DNA of 64,000 bases from SKVR01 sp964491395 (GTDB lineage Bacteria > Bacteroidota > Bacteroidia > Bacteroidales > UBA7960), in NCBI GenBank assembly GCA_964491395.1, contig CAZBGI010000006.1:24640-88639 (forward strand), in the 5' to 3' direction. Under the pieces are notes generated by a model. It was not told the DNA's origin. It did not search any database and saw nothing but the letters and a program-made list of their open reading frames with translations. The translations under genes were made by a program, and so were the position numbers. Within the stretch, counting starts at the first letter, position 1, and every line of letters starts with the position of its first letter. This document shows positions 9,101-16,475 of the stretch, piece by piece.

Positions 9101-9865
9101 AGTAAAATCAACGCCTATGGTATTGCGAATAATGGAGAGGATTTTGCTGAGGGTGTTTTCATGGCTGGAAAGGTTTTCTTTTTCCTGGTTTTTTGAAGTA
9201 AGAGGGTGTTTGATATACTTGAGCAGCTCTGCCGGCATTTTTTCAGCAGGTAAAACATAATCAACCATTCCCGTGGCAATGGCGCTTCGTGGCATGCCAT
9301 CAAATTTGGCACTGTGATCGTCCTGGGCCATAACCATGCCTCCGGTACCTTTGATGGCCCTGATACCCAAAGTGCCGTCACTCCCCGTGCCCGACAGGAT
9401 TACTCCTACAGATTTGTCTCCAAAATCTTCAGCAAGCGAACGAAAAAAAATATCTATGGGTAAATTTATCACATGATTATGTATTTGGTCGGTAAGAAAT
9501 AGGGAGCCATGAAAAACGGTCATGTTTTTTTTGGGGGGAATCAGGTATATGCAGTCAGGTTCAATTTTCATTCCATCTTCAGCCCGCAATACCTGCATCA
9601 TTGTATGCTTGGACAACAACTCTACCATCAAACTTTTGTAGTCAGGTGAGAGGTGCTGAACCACTACGAAAGAAAGCCCACTATCAGCAGGCATATTTTT
9701 GAAGAATTGTTCCAGAGCTTCCAATCCTCCTGCAGATGCACCTACTCCTACACAAAATACCGCCTTCTTTTTCCCGGGGAAACTGTTGACCTGTTCAGCT
9801 GTTTCGGTAATTTCCTCATCGGAATAATTAGTTGGATTAGCGTTTTCTTTGTCTTTTATGCTCAT
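6134..9865 (-). CDS. CheB-CheR-PAS multidomain signalling protein
   Basis: 1243 residues. A CheB methylesterase domain (about 36-225) carries the triad S44 in GASAGG, H71 in VQHLSP and D163 in SGTGSDGT. A CheR methyltransferase (about 237-500) has the SAM-binding motif GCSTGEEAYSLAM at 340-352 and SCRNMLIYL at 441-449. A PAS-like segment (540-650) is followed by a regular heptad coiled coil (about 665-755, built on repeats of NEELQ) and four PAS domains ending near 1240. No kinase, HAMP or receiver domain is present. Such fusions are known in Bacteroidota and elsewhere, usually near histidine kinases. The substrate of the methylation pair is unknown; no chemoreceptor gene is in the window. 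Confidence 0.93.
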   Translation of the reverse strand: MSIKDKENANPTNYSDEEITETAEQVNSFPGKKKAVFCVGVGASAGGLEALEQFFKNMPADSGLSFVVVQHLSPDYKSLMVELLSKHTMMQVLRAEDGMKIEPDCIYLIPPKKNMTVFHGSLFLTDQIHNHVINLPIDIFFRSLAEDFGDKSVGVILSGTGSDGTLGIRAIKGTGGMVMAQDDHSAKFDGMPRSAIATGMVDYVLPAEKMPAELLKYIKHPLTSKNQEKENLSSHENTLSKILSIIRNTIGVDFTYYKPNTIIRRLERRISINQISSYEDYVTFLEQSPKEVNILYKELLIGVTKFFRDSDSFDILKEQVIPAIVKNKDKDEPIRMWSVGCSTGEEAYSLAMLLSEQIEKSGHNHDIKIFATDLDKESIEYGSMGFYPESIVTDVSLERLKKFFVKKDKGYQINENIRKMVIFATHNIIKDPPFSKIDLISCRNMLIYLKPLMQKRVLSLFHFSLHQNGYLFLGSSESLGDLSRNFDTINTKWKIYAFKDNFSNDNIGDFLIPSLNKTKTTPQLPEISVKSNSTSVLTENIYNTIIEEFLPPSVIVDDNFEIVHILKDVNRYIKLPAGKASLDILSLVRKDISTALSIALHKCLKENKEILYNDLKLREKSEIIQLNIKIKPFGERIKSRRLLFIAFEEQQSIKTLIKDTENQSIEYDTNQQIKDLELELKYTKENLQATIEELGTSNEELQATNEELISSNEELQSTNEELQSVNEELYTVNSEYQNKIDILTQLNNDINNLLKNTNIGTVFLDRKLNIRKFTPAVTSAINILEMDIGRPIHHISHNTLYTNFLEDIENVLRTLVTKEVEVKGKKNNWFLMRILPYRTLENAIDGLVITFFDITERKKFEEQLQQKSNLLISVLDNSPVASTILDKNGKITYANHMAEKVLGITKNEITKRNYNTPDWKITDEQGKEFADEKLPFIIIKNSGQPVYEVIHNIEWPEGTRKTLSINGSPIFNENHEVDGVVCTLLDITHKREYEEKLIREHELLIRILQNSPNAKIMTDSKGKITFANKLAMQLLKISEAKIQRGFSFDEIPIQPLAASNQGDNVINKVVKSGKTVYNQQYTFADSNKNKANLFITASPAFDHNHEVSEVVMSIDCTSGQHFNLDLMTKQLTTISSLIDTGIFTLDSTSTITTWNHKAEQITHLKAREVIGNKCYSALERPKSGEELPCFLLENPKNTHQCKHIIVQTDSQELVNIETHSIEVIKNDKGQIIGAMGFFEKASV

Positions 9866-10026
9866 ATCTTAAAGGTTGAATTTGGCTATGAAAACTTACT
9901 TTAAAGTGCCTTATAGGGCTGATTTGCGTTAAAAAGTTAATCACGGAAGTTTCAATGCCATATAAAAATACAAAAAAAAGTTGATTGAATGCAGTGCTTT
10001 TGTGGAGGAATGCCCGGGAACAGGAT

Positions 10027-10057
10027 AAAAAAAAACGGGCTTGCAACAGGCCCGTTT
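10027..10057 (-). terminator. Terminator after the single-domain receiver gene
   Basis: Stem AAACGGGC (10033-10040) with GCCCGTTT (10050-10057), followed on the minus strand by a run of nine T. It ends the transcript of the gene at 10080-10499. Confidence 0.88.
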
Positions 10058-10079
10058 AATGAATAAGTCATGAATTATT

Positions 10080-10499
10080 TCAACGTTTGTAATCGATCAG
10101 GAAGTTAAGATCCTCAATGGATTTTTGGAGAGTTTCCATACAGGTTTCGCTTTTAACCAAGTAGTTATAGATGCCCAGCTCCTGCAAACGTGCTATCAGG
10201 TCAATATCCTTTTGAGCGGATACCACAATCACTTCTGTATGAGGATTATTCTCTTTGACGGCAAGGATTAATTCTTCACCTGATATGTCGGGTAGCATCA
10301 TGTCAGCAATAACAATATCGGGACCTTCATTGAGGTTATCGAGCAAATCCTGGCCTGTTGTAAAGTTGGTAATGCTTATATTGCGTATGGATCCAAGACA
10401 TAGCTTCAGGAGCATTCCTTCAGTTTTATTATCTTCGACCACAAATATTTTTTTATGCCTGGTATTTTCCATTATAATTTTGTTTTGCTTTTCAGCCAA
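10080..10499 (-). CDS. Single-domain response regulator
   Basis: 139 residues, one receiver domain only. VVEDN at 20-24 forms the acidic pocket, D66 in IADMMLPDISG is the acceptor and K116 in LVKSE the conserved lysine. The receiver motif begins just after Met10, so translation could also start there (10472). It is followed by a strong terminator and is therefore separated from the CheB-CheR-PAS gene downstream. Probable role: phosphotransfer partner inside the signalling island. Confidence 0.88.
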   Translation of the reverse strand: MAEKQNKIIMENTRHKKIFVVEDNKTEGMLLKLCLGSIRNISITNFTTGQDLLDNLNEGPDIVIADMMLPDISGEELILAVKENNPHTEVIVVSAQKDIDLIARLQELGIYNYLVKSETCMETLQKSIEDLNFLIDYKR

Positions 10500-10582
10500 A
10501 CAGTGAAGGTACGAATATAACTGTTTGGTCAGGTCAGCGTTTGATTGAAAATTCGGGAATTTAAGAACAATGCAGCCTTCCC

Positions 10583-11020
10583 TTATTTAACACTGGAAAC
10601 CACTCCTACAGCACATCCTTCCTGACCATCTTCAAAGTAAAAACTGAAAGTGTAAATTCCACTCATAGCTACCGGAAACATAATGACGGGAAGATGTCTT
10701 TGCTGTTCTACCAAAAAAGAAGTAATGACCAGGTCATCATTGTGATTTCGAATGCTGATGATTACTTTTCCGGGCAATTCTTCGGCATTACAAGCGAAGA
10801 TTTTATAAGTGGTTCCTGCAGTGAGCGGCATTTTATAACTAACCTGTGGCAGGGTTTCACCCTTTCCCTGTTCGGGTAACTGGATGGGCCAGCTCTTTAT
10901 AAAACGTGCATCATCGAGCTTTTCATGACAAACATCAAGCAGGTTGCCGCACTGAGAAAAACTTTTGCTGCTTAACAGGGTTAAAAATAGCAAACTAAAT
11001 AGGATTATATACTTTTTCAT
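10583..11020 (-). CDS. Small secreted protein of unknown function
   Basis: 145 residues. The N-terminus is a clear Sec signal peptide (basic MKKY, hydrophobic 5-16, likely cleavage near residue 22). The mature part is a predicted beta-rich domain with four cysteines (C24, C31, C77, C136) that could form two disulfides after export. The region at 65-135 resembles the beta-sandwich pre-peptidase C-terminal type domain seen in secreted proteins, but this is a weak impression. No catalytic motif is seen. It is separated from the lipoprotein gene upstream by 156 bp that include a -7 box at 11155-11162. Confidence 0.75.
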   Translation of the reverse strand: MKKYIILFSLLFLTLLSSKSFSQCGNLLDVCHEKLDDARFIKSWPIQLPEQGKGETLPQVSYKMPLTAGTTYKIFACNAEELPGKVIISIRNHNDDLVITSFLVEQQRHLPVIMFPVAMSGIYTFSFYFEDGQEGCAVGVVSSVK

Positions 11021-11154
11021 GTGTTGAAAGTTTTATAATAATTGTGTCACATGGCACCTCTGGCGTGTAATCATTCTCTGGTACTAATGAATTTTTGCAA
11101 GAGGCATGATTTTTTTTAATAGATTCCAAGGATAGAATTTTCACCTTTCATAGG

Positions 11155-11162
11155 CAAAGATA
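11155..11162 (-). promoter_or_regulatory. -7 box for the small secreted protein gene
   Basis: TATCTTTG on the minus strand, matching TAnnTTTG, about 135 bp before the ATG at 11020. No good -33 partner was found. Confidence 0.4.
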
Positions 11163-11176
11163 AACTTACAAAGGAT

Positions 11177-12085
11177 TCATTCAATAATTTTATTTCTGAT
11201 TTCTGCTACCACATCGGCAATAGATCTTATTACCTCGTCGGTAATTATCACTTCACTACGTGAGTTGTCAACCAGAACGACCATGCCATCAACTTCTTCA
11301 ATGGTAGGTTCTTTGTAAATGTAATTTATGGTTACTTTGTCAAACTCTCTTTTCAGGTTCATCAAATCATCAATGAGCACTTCAAAGTTGGAGTCTTGCC
11401 GATAGGTGTTTAGCAAAAGGATGATATTGTCGAGTACTTTTTTCTGCTCGCCAATTCTGATGTTGATGGTTTCACGGTTGGGTGGCACGGTTTGCACATG
11501 CGTGGCAATATAAAGACTTTCAATCCAGGTACCATAAGAAATCAATACAGCAAGGTTTCCGCGTCCCTGGTCAATGAGGTAGCGACTCATGTTGTCAAAA
11601 CCGGTATTGGTAATAAAGAGGACTGAGTCGATATTACTGCTGCTTTCCGAGAGCCTGTTCAGTGTTTCATAGTCGAAAAACTGTTCAACTCGCAGGTCAG
11701 ATGCCAAATCTCTTACATTGCTCAGATAGCGCAAGGTGGCAATGGTGCGGTCATAGATATTCATATATACCAGGTCAGTGCCATATACTCCCAGGTTGAG
11801 TGCTCGTTTGAAGTTGGTGTTGTAATTGTTGATGTTGTTGGCCGGGTTGAGCAATTCCTGCGAATAAACAACGCCCGATTTTTGCAATAATGCCGACATT
11901 TCAACAGGATTGGGTACGGAAGAAATCATCTCGCCAATCACCTCGTCATCAAGCCTGACATCCGCCTCAATGAGAGAATCACTCAGCAGGTCTGTAGCAT
12001 CTTGCCTTTGATTCTGCTGGCAGGAGCTAGCCAGGAGAATACCAAACAAGGACAACATTAATGGAAGTAGTTTTAGTTTTTTCAT
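11177..12085 (-). CDS. Lipoprotein of unknown function, linked to the ABC transporter
   Basis: 302 residues with a lipoprotein signal peptide ending in the lipobox LASSC (C22). The mature protein is mainly helical and acidic, with no recognised domain. It starts 31 bp after the ABC transporter gene, in the same direction and without a terminator between, so it is probably the last gene of the siaB-siaC-transporter operon. A periplasmic or outer-membrane partner of the transporter is a reasonable inference. Nothing in the sequence gives a substrate. Confidence 0.8.
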   Translation of the reverse strand: MKKLKLLPLMLSLFGILLASSCQQNQRQDATDLLSDSLIEADVRLDDEVIGEMISSVPNPVEMSALLQKSGVVYSQELLNPANNINNYNTNFKRALNLGVYGTDLVYMNIYDRTIATLRYLSNVRDLASDLRVEQFFDYETLNRLSESSSNIDSVLFITNTGFDNMSRYLIDQGRGNLAVLISYGTWIESLYIATHVQTVPPNRETINIRIGEQKKVLDNIILLLNTYRQDSNFEVLIDDLMNLKREFDKVTINYIYKEPTIEEVDGMVVLVDNSRSEVIITDEVIRSIADVVAEIRNKIIE

Positions 12086-12116
12086 TTTAATTAGTGTTTA
12101 TTATACAAATAGGTGG

Positions 12117-15100
12117 TTAGGGTAATTTGTTGTCAGTATCCGCCCCCTGCATAGGTTTCTTTTCGCGATGACGGATTTTAAATGAGACCTTTTTAAATTT
12201 ACTCCCCAGATGCTCAAACGAAGTAAGCAATCTGCCCAATGCATTATAGTACAATGCGATGTAGGCCAATACCGTAAACACCCAGATGATTCCTACGTTG
12301 AAGTAAAATGTAGGAACAAGGGTACCCAGGAAGTTTTTATTGGGAGCCAAAAAATGACTTCTGAAACTCATAAGCCGCCTGTCCTGCGGGTCTAAATAAA
12401 CGGGATCAATTTTTTGCACCAGCCGGTTGTCTAATCTGACCAGTGGGAGGGGAGCCATGGTGTTTCTGGCAAATCTGGATAAATAGGTGTTAAAGTTATC
12501 ATCGTAGAGCGCCTGATACTGCTCTTGTTCTTCAGGTGTGCTGACCATCTGGCTGATGCGTTGATCGATGGCTTCGTTGAGGTTGTTGAAATTCAACCTG
12601 TAAAATTCCTGCAACTGATCCAGGTATTTGAGTATATCGCCGGCAAGGGCCATGTTAAATTCATCGGAATTGATGTTATTAACATCATGAAAAATAATAT
12701 TGTGTTTTGCGGCCAGTGGAGATTGATTTTCACTGAGAATCTCGTTGTGAATCAGTTGGATGTTGTCTGCTGAAATAGGATCTTCATGTTGGGCCAGAAC
12801 CTTTGAACGATAGTTTTCTACGAAACCTCTTAGTTCGGGTAAATGATAAACATTTTTATAATTGAAAAGGCTTTCCATTTTGCGCAATTCGTAAAACTGG
12901 CGCTCATACCTGTTGTTGACAAACTGATTGACAACCAGTGCTTCAAAAGCCCATCGGGAAGGCATTACTTCGGCTATCACCGGAACTTTCTCCTGTCCAC
13001 CCCCTATGGTACGGTTTATTTTATCGAAACTAAACATGGCTCCTGTGAGAACCATTTGGGGAATGATAAGGAAAGGGATAAGAATATAAATGGTAACAGC
13101 AGAATTGAAAGCAGACGAAATATTGAGTCCCAGTACGTTGGCCAGGGTAGAAAGGGAGAAAAACATGAGCCAGTATTCGAAATACATTCCTTTTATGCCC
13201 AGTATACTATTTCCCACCAACACAAAGAGTGCTGCCTGAATGGCGGAAATAATAAAAAGAATGCTGAGCTTGGAGAAAAGATAACTGCTGCGGCTCAGGT
13301 TAAGAAAGCTTTCACGTTTGAGTATCTTGCGGTCTTTGTATATTTCCTCTGCACTGACAATTAATCCTACAAACAATGCCACGATGGTGCACATAAATAA
13401 ATAGGGCATTATATTCTCGTTGTCGCGAAAAATATAAATGTTGGAAGTAGGATCGTCGATGTAACGAATGATATAAGCCAGTAAAAATGCCAGAATAGGG
13501 GCTTCGAGTAAATTTAGCAGGATGTATTGGGTGTTGGCCAGTTTGCTGTAAAGGTCTCTCGAGAAGAAAATTTTCAGTTGGTTGAACCAGTTGGGTTTTT
13601 TAAAAGCATTGGGCAGGGGGTCAAACTCTTGCTGTTCCTGCAATACTTTTTTGTTCTCCTTGTAATAATTAGACCATTCCAGCGGAGTTACCTTACGCGT
13701 GCCGGTTGTGCGCCCGTATTCATCAACAATCAGTGATTCAATAATGCTGAAAATGGTTTCAGGATTGACGTTACCACACCGTGGACATTCACCGATGTCA
13801 CTGTTTATCTGGTTGTCAATTTTCTTAAAGTAAATCACCGCCTCTACCGGGTTGCCATAATAAATCTGGTGGCCTCCTTCATCAAGGATGATGACATTGT
13901 CGAACATCTTGTAAATTTCGGAGGAGGGTTGGTGAATCACCACAAAAATAAGCTTACCCCGCACGGCAAGTTCGCGCAGGAGCTCCATTACATTTTCAGA
14001 ATCTCTTGAAGACAGGCCCGAGGTGGGTTCATCAACAAAAAGCACTGCCGGTTCACGAATCAGCTCGAGTCCAATGTTGAGCCTTTTCCGTTGTCCTCCA
14101 CTGATTTTTTTGTCAAGGGGGGTACCAACTTTCAGGTCTTTTCTATGGAAAAGGCCAAGGCTAAGCAATACATTGTTGACTTTTTCTTCAATTTCTGCCT
14201 CTGATAATTCTTTGTAAACCAGCTTTGTGCTAAAGTAGAGGTTTTCGTACACCGTGAGCTCTTCAATGAGCAAATCATCCTGGGGGATATAACCGATGAT
14301 CCCTTTGACCAGTTCATTTTGTTCATGCAGATTTACCCCGTTGATTTGTACATACCCACTGCTGGGTGTATCAATTCCTGAAAGGACATTGAGCAGGGTT
14401 GTTTTACCGGCACCACTACCCCCCATGATTGCCACCATCTTGCCAGATTGTTCTTCAATGTTGATATCGCGCAATCCTATATGCCCGTTGGGGAAGGTGA
14501 GTCCGAGGTTTTCTGCCTTGAAACTTACCTGAATGGCAGAGGAGTCCGATAGAAACTTGGCTGCAATATCGGTGTAAAAAATGGGTTTTCCTTTGGGTTG
14601 CTTAAGCACACTGCCATTGGCAAACAGGTAAATACGCTGCTTGCTGATGGGAAGCCCGTTGAGCAATAACTCATTCTCTCCGGTGTAGCGAAGAAAGTAT
14701 AAGTCTACGCTTTTTACCCGCAAAATGATGATACTGCCATTGAGCTGAGGTGATTGAATAAGGTGTGAATGCTGATTAGACAAATCTTCTGCATGAATAA
14801 TCAGGATATCTGGAAAATCATGTTTTTTCAGATCATCTTCAATCACAAAAGAGGAAATAGCTTTGTATTCCTCTTTAGAAATATTAAACACTTCAGCGGC
14901 GGTATCAATGATAGCCATGCGCTGTGGAGTAAAGTTTTTGTCAGAATTCACCAACTCAAACAGCCTTACCAGTACTACTACCTTTTGTTTCTGGGTAAGG
15001 GTTTTGTTGATTTTCTTGGCAATCCCAAGTGTTTTAACGGAGTCTTTGACCGAAGTAAGCCGGGGTTTTTTTTCCTTTTCCGGATCGTCATCCTTCCTTT

Positions 15101-15281
15101 TGGGTTTCGCTGCTTCGCTGTAGCTGTCAAACAAAGCAAGGTATTCTTTCACAGAACTTTCGTTAAGTTGCTGTTTAAGAAAATTCTGAACGAACTCCCT
15201 TTCGTTTACCGACAAGCCAACATCTTGCTTTGCAATAATTGCAAAGAGCTGCATTAAAGCCTTGAGAATTTCTTCACTCAT
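12117..15281 (-). CDS. ABCG-type ABC transporter with N-terminal TerB-like region
   Basis: 1054 residues. The N-terminal 150 residues are helical with the look of a TerB domain, followed by a beta-rich FHA-like segment (about 155-250). The ABC ATPase spans about 253-480: Walker A GGSGAGKTT at 287-295, Q-loop near IPQDD (332-336), signature SGGQRKR at 394-400, Walker B LFVDEPTSGL. A CPRC pair (C499, C502) lies in the linker to the membrane domain. The ABC-2/ABCG membrane part begins near 575 and has about six segments, with a soluble loop of about 200 residues before the last one. ATPase and membrane domain in that order is the ABCG/White arrangement; an exporter or lipid-handling role is likely. 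It starts 25 bp after the siaC-like gene. Confidence 0.88.
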   Translation of the reverse strand: MSEEILKALMQLFAIIAKQDVGLSVNEREFVQNFLKQQLNESSVKEYLALFDSYSEAAKPKRKDDDPEKEKKPRLTSVKDSVKTLGIAKKINKTLTQKQKVVVLVRLFELVNSDKNFTPQRMAIIDTAAEVFNISKEEYKAISSFVIEDDLKKHDFPDILIIHAEDLSNQHSHLIQSPQLNGSIIILRVKSVDLYFLRYTGENELLLNGLPISKQRIYLFANGSVLKQPKGKPIFYTDIAAKFLSDSSAIQVSFKAENLGLTFPNGHIGLRDINIEEQSGKMVAIMGGSGAGKTTLLNVLSGIDTPSSGYVQINGVNLHEQNELVKGIIGYIPQDDLLIEELTVYENLYFSTKLVYKELSEAEIEEKVNNVLLSLGLFHRKDLKVGTPLDKKISGGQRKRLNIGLELIREPAVLFVDEPTSGLSSRDSENVMELLRELAVRGKLIFVVIHQPSSEIYKMFDNVIILDEGGHQIYYGNPVEAVIYFKKIDNQINSDIGECPRCGNVNPETIFSIIESLIVDEYGRTTGTRKVTPLEWSNYYKENKKVLQEQQEFDPLPNAFKKPNWFNQLKIFFSRDLYSKLANTQYILLNLLEAPILAFLLAYIIRYIDDPTSNIYIFRDNENIMPYLFMCTIVALFVGLIVSAEEIYKDRKILKRESFLNLSRSSYLFSKLSILFIISAIQAALFVLVGNSILGIKGMYFEYWLMFFSLSTLANVLGLNISSAFNSAVTIYILIPFLIIPQMVLTGAMFSFDKINRTIGGGQEKVPVIAEVMPSRWAFEALVVNQFVNNRYERQFYELRKMESLFNYKNVYHLPELRGFVENYRSKVLAQHEDPISADNIQLIHNEILSENQSPLAAKHNIIFHDVNNINSDEFNMALAGDILKYLDQLQEFYRLNFNNLNEAIDQRISQMVSTPEEQEQYQALYDDNFNTYLSRFARNTMAPLPLVRLDNRLVQKIDPVYLDPQDRRLMSFRSHFLAPNKNFLGTLVPTFYFNVGIIWVFTVLAYIALYYNALGRLLTSFEHLGSKFKKVSFKIRHREKKPMQGADTDNKLP

Positions 15282-15306
15282 TTAGCGGTGTGTTTTGGGC
15301 AAGTAA

Positions 15307-15681
15307 TTAGTAACTGTGCATTTCAAAGGGAATGTCTACAATTTCTGAATATTCTTCTCCGGCTTCTTCCATGTCTTCATCATCTTCCTGGAAATACCAT
15401 TGTACTACTACTTCATGCCCATTGTTGAGGATATCTTCAAATTTCAGAAGAATATCGAGCAAAATTTTGGAAGAAGCAGTGTTGAAATATTCCAGCCTGA
15501 AAATGACTTCAGTTTTGGGGTTGGGTGATTTGGCATACTCCTCAATCCATTGAATTACAGGTGCGTAAAAAGTAACCACATCTTCCGGCAGGGAGCGACC
15601 TGAGAATTCCAGAATATTGCTTTCTGCATCGAGGGTTACGTTGGGTGTATCGTCCGTTCCTTTAATTTTTATTACTTCCAT
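15307..15681 (-). CDS. SiaC-family regulatory phosphoprotein (DUF1987)
   Basis: 124 residues matching the DUF1987/SiaC family. In Pseudomonas aeruginosa SiaC is phosphorylated by SiaB on Thr68, dephosphorylated by SiaA, and in its unphosphorylated form activates the diguanylate cyclase SiaD. Here the segment LEYFNTASSKILLDIL places a threonine at exactly position 68, with the FNT-SSK context characteristic of the site. The C-terminus is very acidic (DDEDMEEAGEEYSE). It lies 38 bp after the SiaB-like kinase gene and 25 bp before the ABC transporter gene. No SiaD homologue is in the window, so its partner here is unknown. Confidence 0.88.
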   Translation of the reverse strand: MEVIKIKGTDDTPNVTLDAESNILEFSGRSLPEDVVTFYAPVIQWIEEYAKSPNPKTEVIFRLEYFNTASSKILLDILLKFEDILNNGHEVVVQWYFQEDDEDMEEAGEEYSEIVDIPFEMHSY

Positions 15682-15719
15682 GATACCTATCTGTTTTTTT
15701 TTTGGGTGAAAATCTCTGT

Positions 15720-16295
15720 TTACTTGCGTGAAATTTTTGTTCTTAAAAGAAAGAAGGAATTGTTGTCATCGATGTCGATAAAATTGTATTCCAGCTTTTC
15801 TCCTGTTTTTCTGGCGATGTCTATAAGACCCAGCCCAGCACCTCCTTTTTCAGAGAGGGAACCTTCGCGCATTTGTTTTTTGAATAATTCCTTAAGACCG
15901 TCTTTATCCAGTTGATTTATTTTCTCCAGCAATGCTTTAAGTTCGATGACCTTATTTTTTTCTACTGCATTGCCTGTCATTATCTGGTAGCCCTGGCTCT
16001 CATCTTCCAGCCGTCCCACAATAAAAATACCATTGCTGGCAAAAGCGACTCCTTCAGCGGTTGAGGTTTCTTCTGCATGTTTACTTAGATTTTGCAAACA
16101 CTCTACCATAACATGAAACACCTTTTTCTTCATCGAGGCATCTTCGCTATAGCTATCCATCTTGTTTTCAGCAAGAGAGGTAAAAGCCTTGGTAATCTGG
16201 TGGGTGATCTCTCCTTCATAAACAAGCGTGAATTTGTTGGAAATCATCTCGTTATGAAATTCATAGACCATTTTCATGTAATCCACATTTTCCAT
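15720..16295 (-). CDS. SiaB-family protein kinase
   Basis: 191 residues with a GHKL ATP-binding fold of the SiaB (DUF6272) type. The N-box is visible in MVECLQNLSKHA (about 68-79) and the G-box in GGAGLGLIDIARKTG (about 151-165). The family phosphorylates the SiaC partner on serine/threonine. The gene directly precedes the siaC-like gene and carries a TAAATTTG -7 box about 70 bp upstream, so it appears to open a four-gene operon: kinase, phosphoprotein, ABC transporter, lipoprotein. The pairing with a SpoIIE phosphatase gene immediately upstream reproduces the siaA-siaB-siaC order of Pseudomonas. Confidence 0.88.
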   Translation of the reverse strand: MENVDYMKMVYEFHNEMISNKFTLVYEGEITHQITKAFTSLAENKMDSYSEDASMKKKVFHVMVECLQNLSKHAEETSTAEGVAFASNGIFIVGRLEDESQGYQIMTGNAVEKNKVIELKALLEKINQLDKDGLKELFKKQMREGSLSEKGGAGLGLIDIARKTGEKLEYNFIDIDDNNSFFLLRTKISRK

Positions 16296-16363
16296 TTTTT
16301 TTATTTTTTCAATTTATAATTCAGGCGTATTATTAATCATTTGTAAGAATTTGTTTAAAGTGA

Positions 16364-16371
16364 CAAATTTA
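16364..16371 (-). promoter_or_regulatory. -7 box of the siaB-like operon
   Basis: TAAATTTG on the minus strand, matching TAnnTTTG, 69 bp before the siaB-like ATG. It suggests that the kinase operon can be transcribed separately from the phosphatase gene. Confidence 0.5.
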
Positions 16372-16475
16372 GAATATCCTGGCCGAAGGGTTCTTAGCAT
16401 CACTTTGATCTAAATATTATTGTTGTTCATTGTATGTTTTTTCAGTTCTTTTCATCCAGGCAACATTGCAAATGT

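Noticed and set aside
12843..13364. Plus-strand open frame of 173 codons
   Set aside because: Antisense to the ABC transporter membrane region; a shadow of strand composition.
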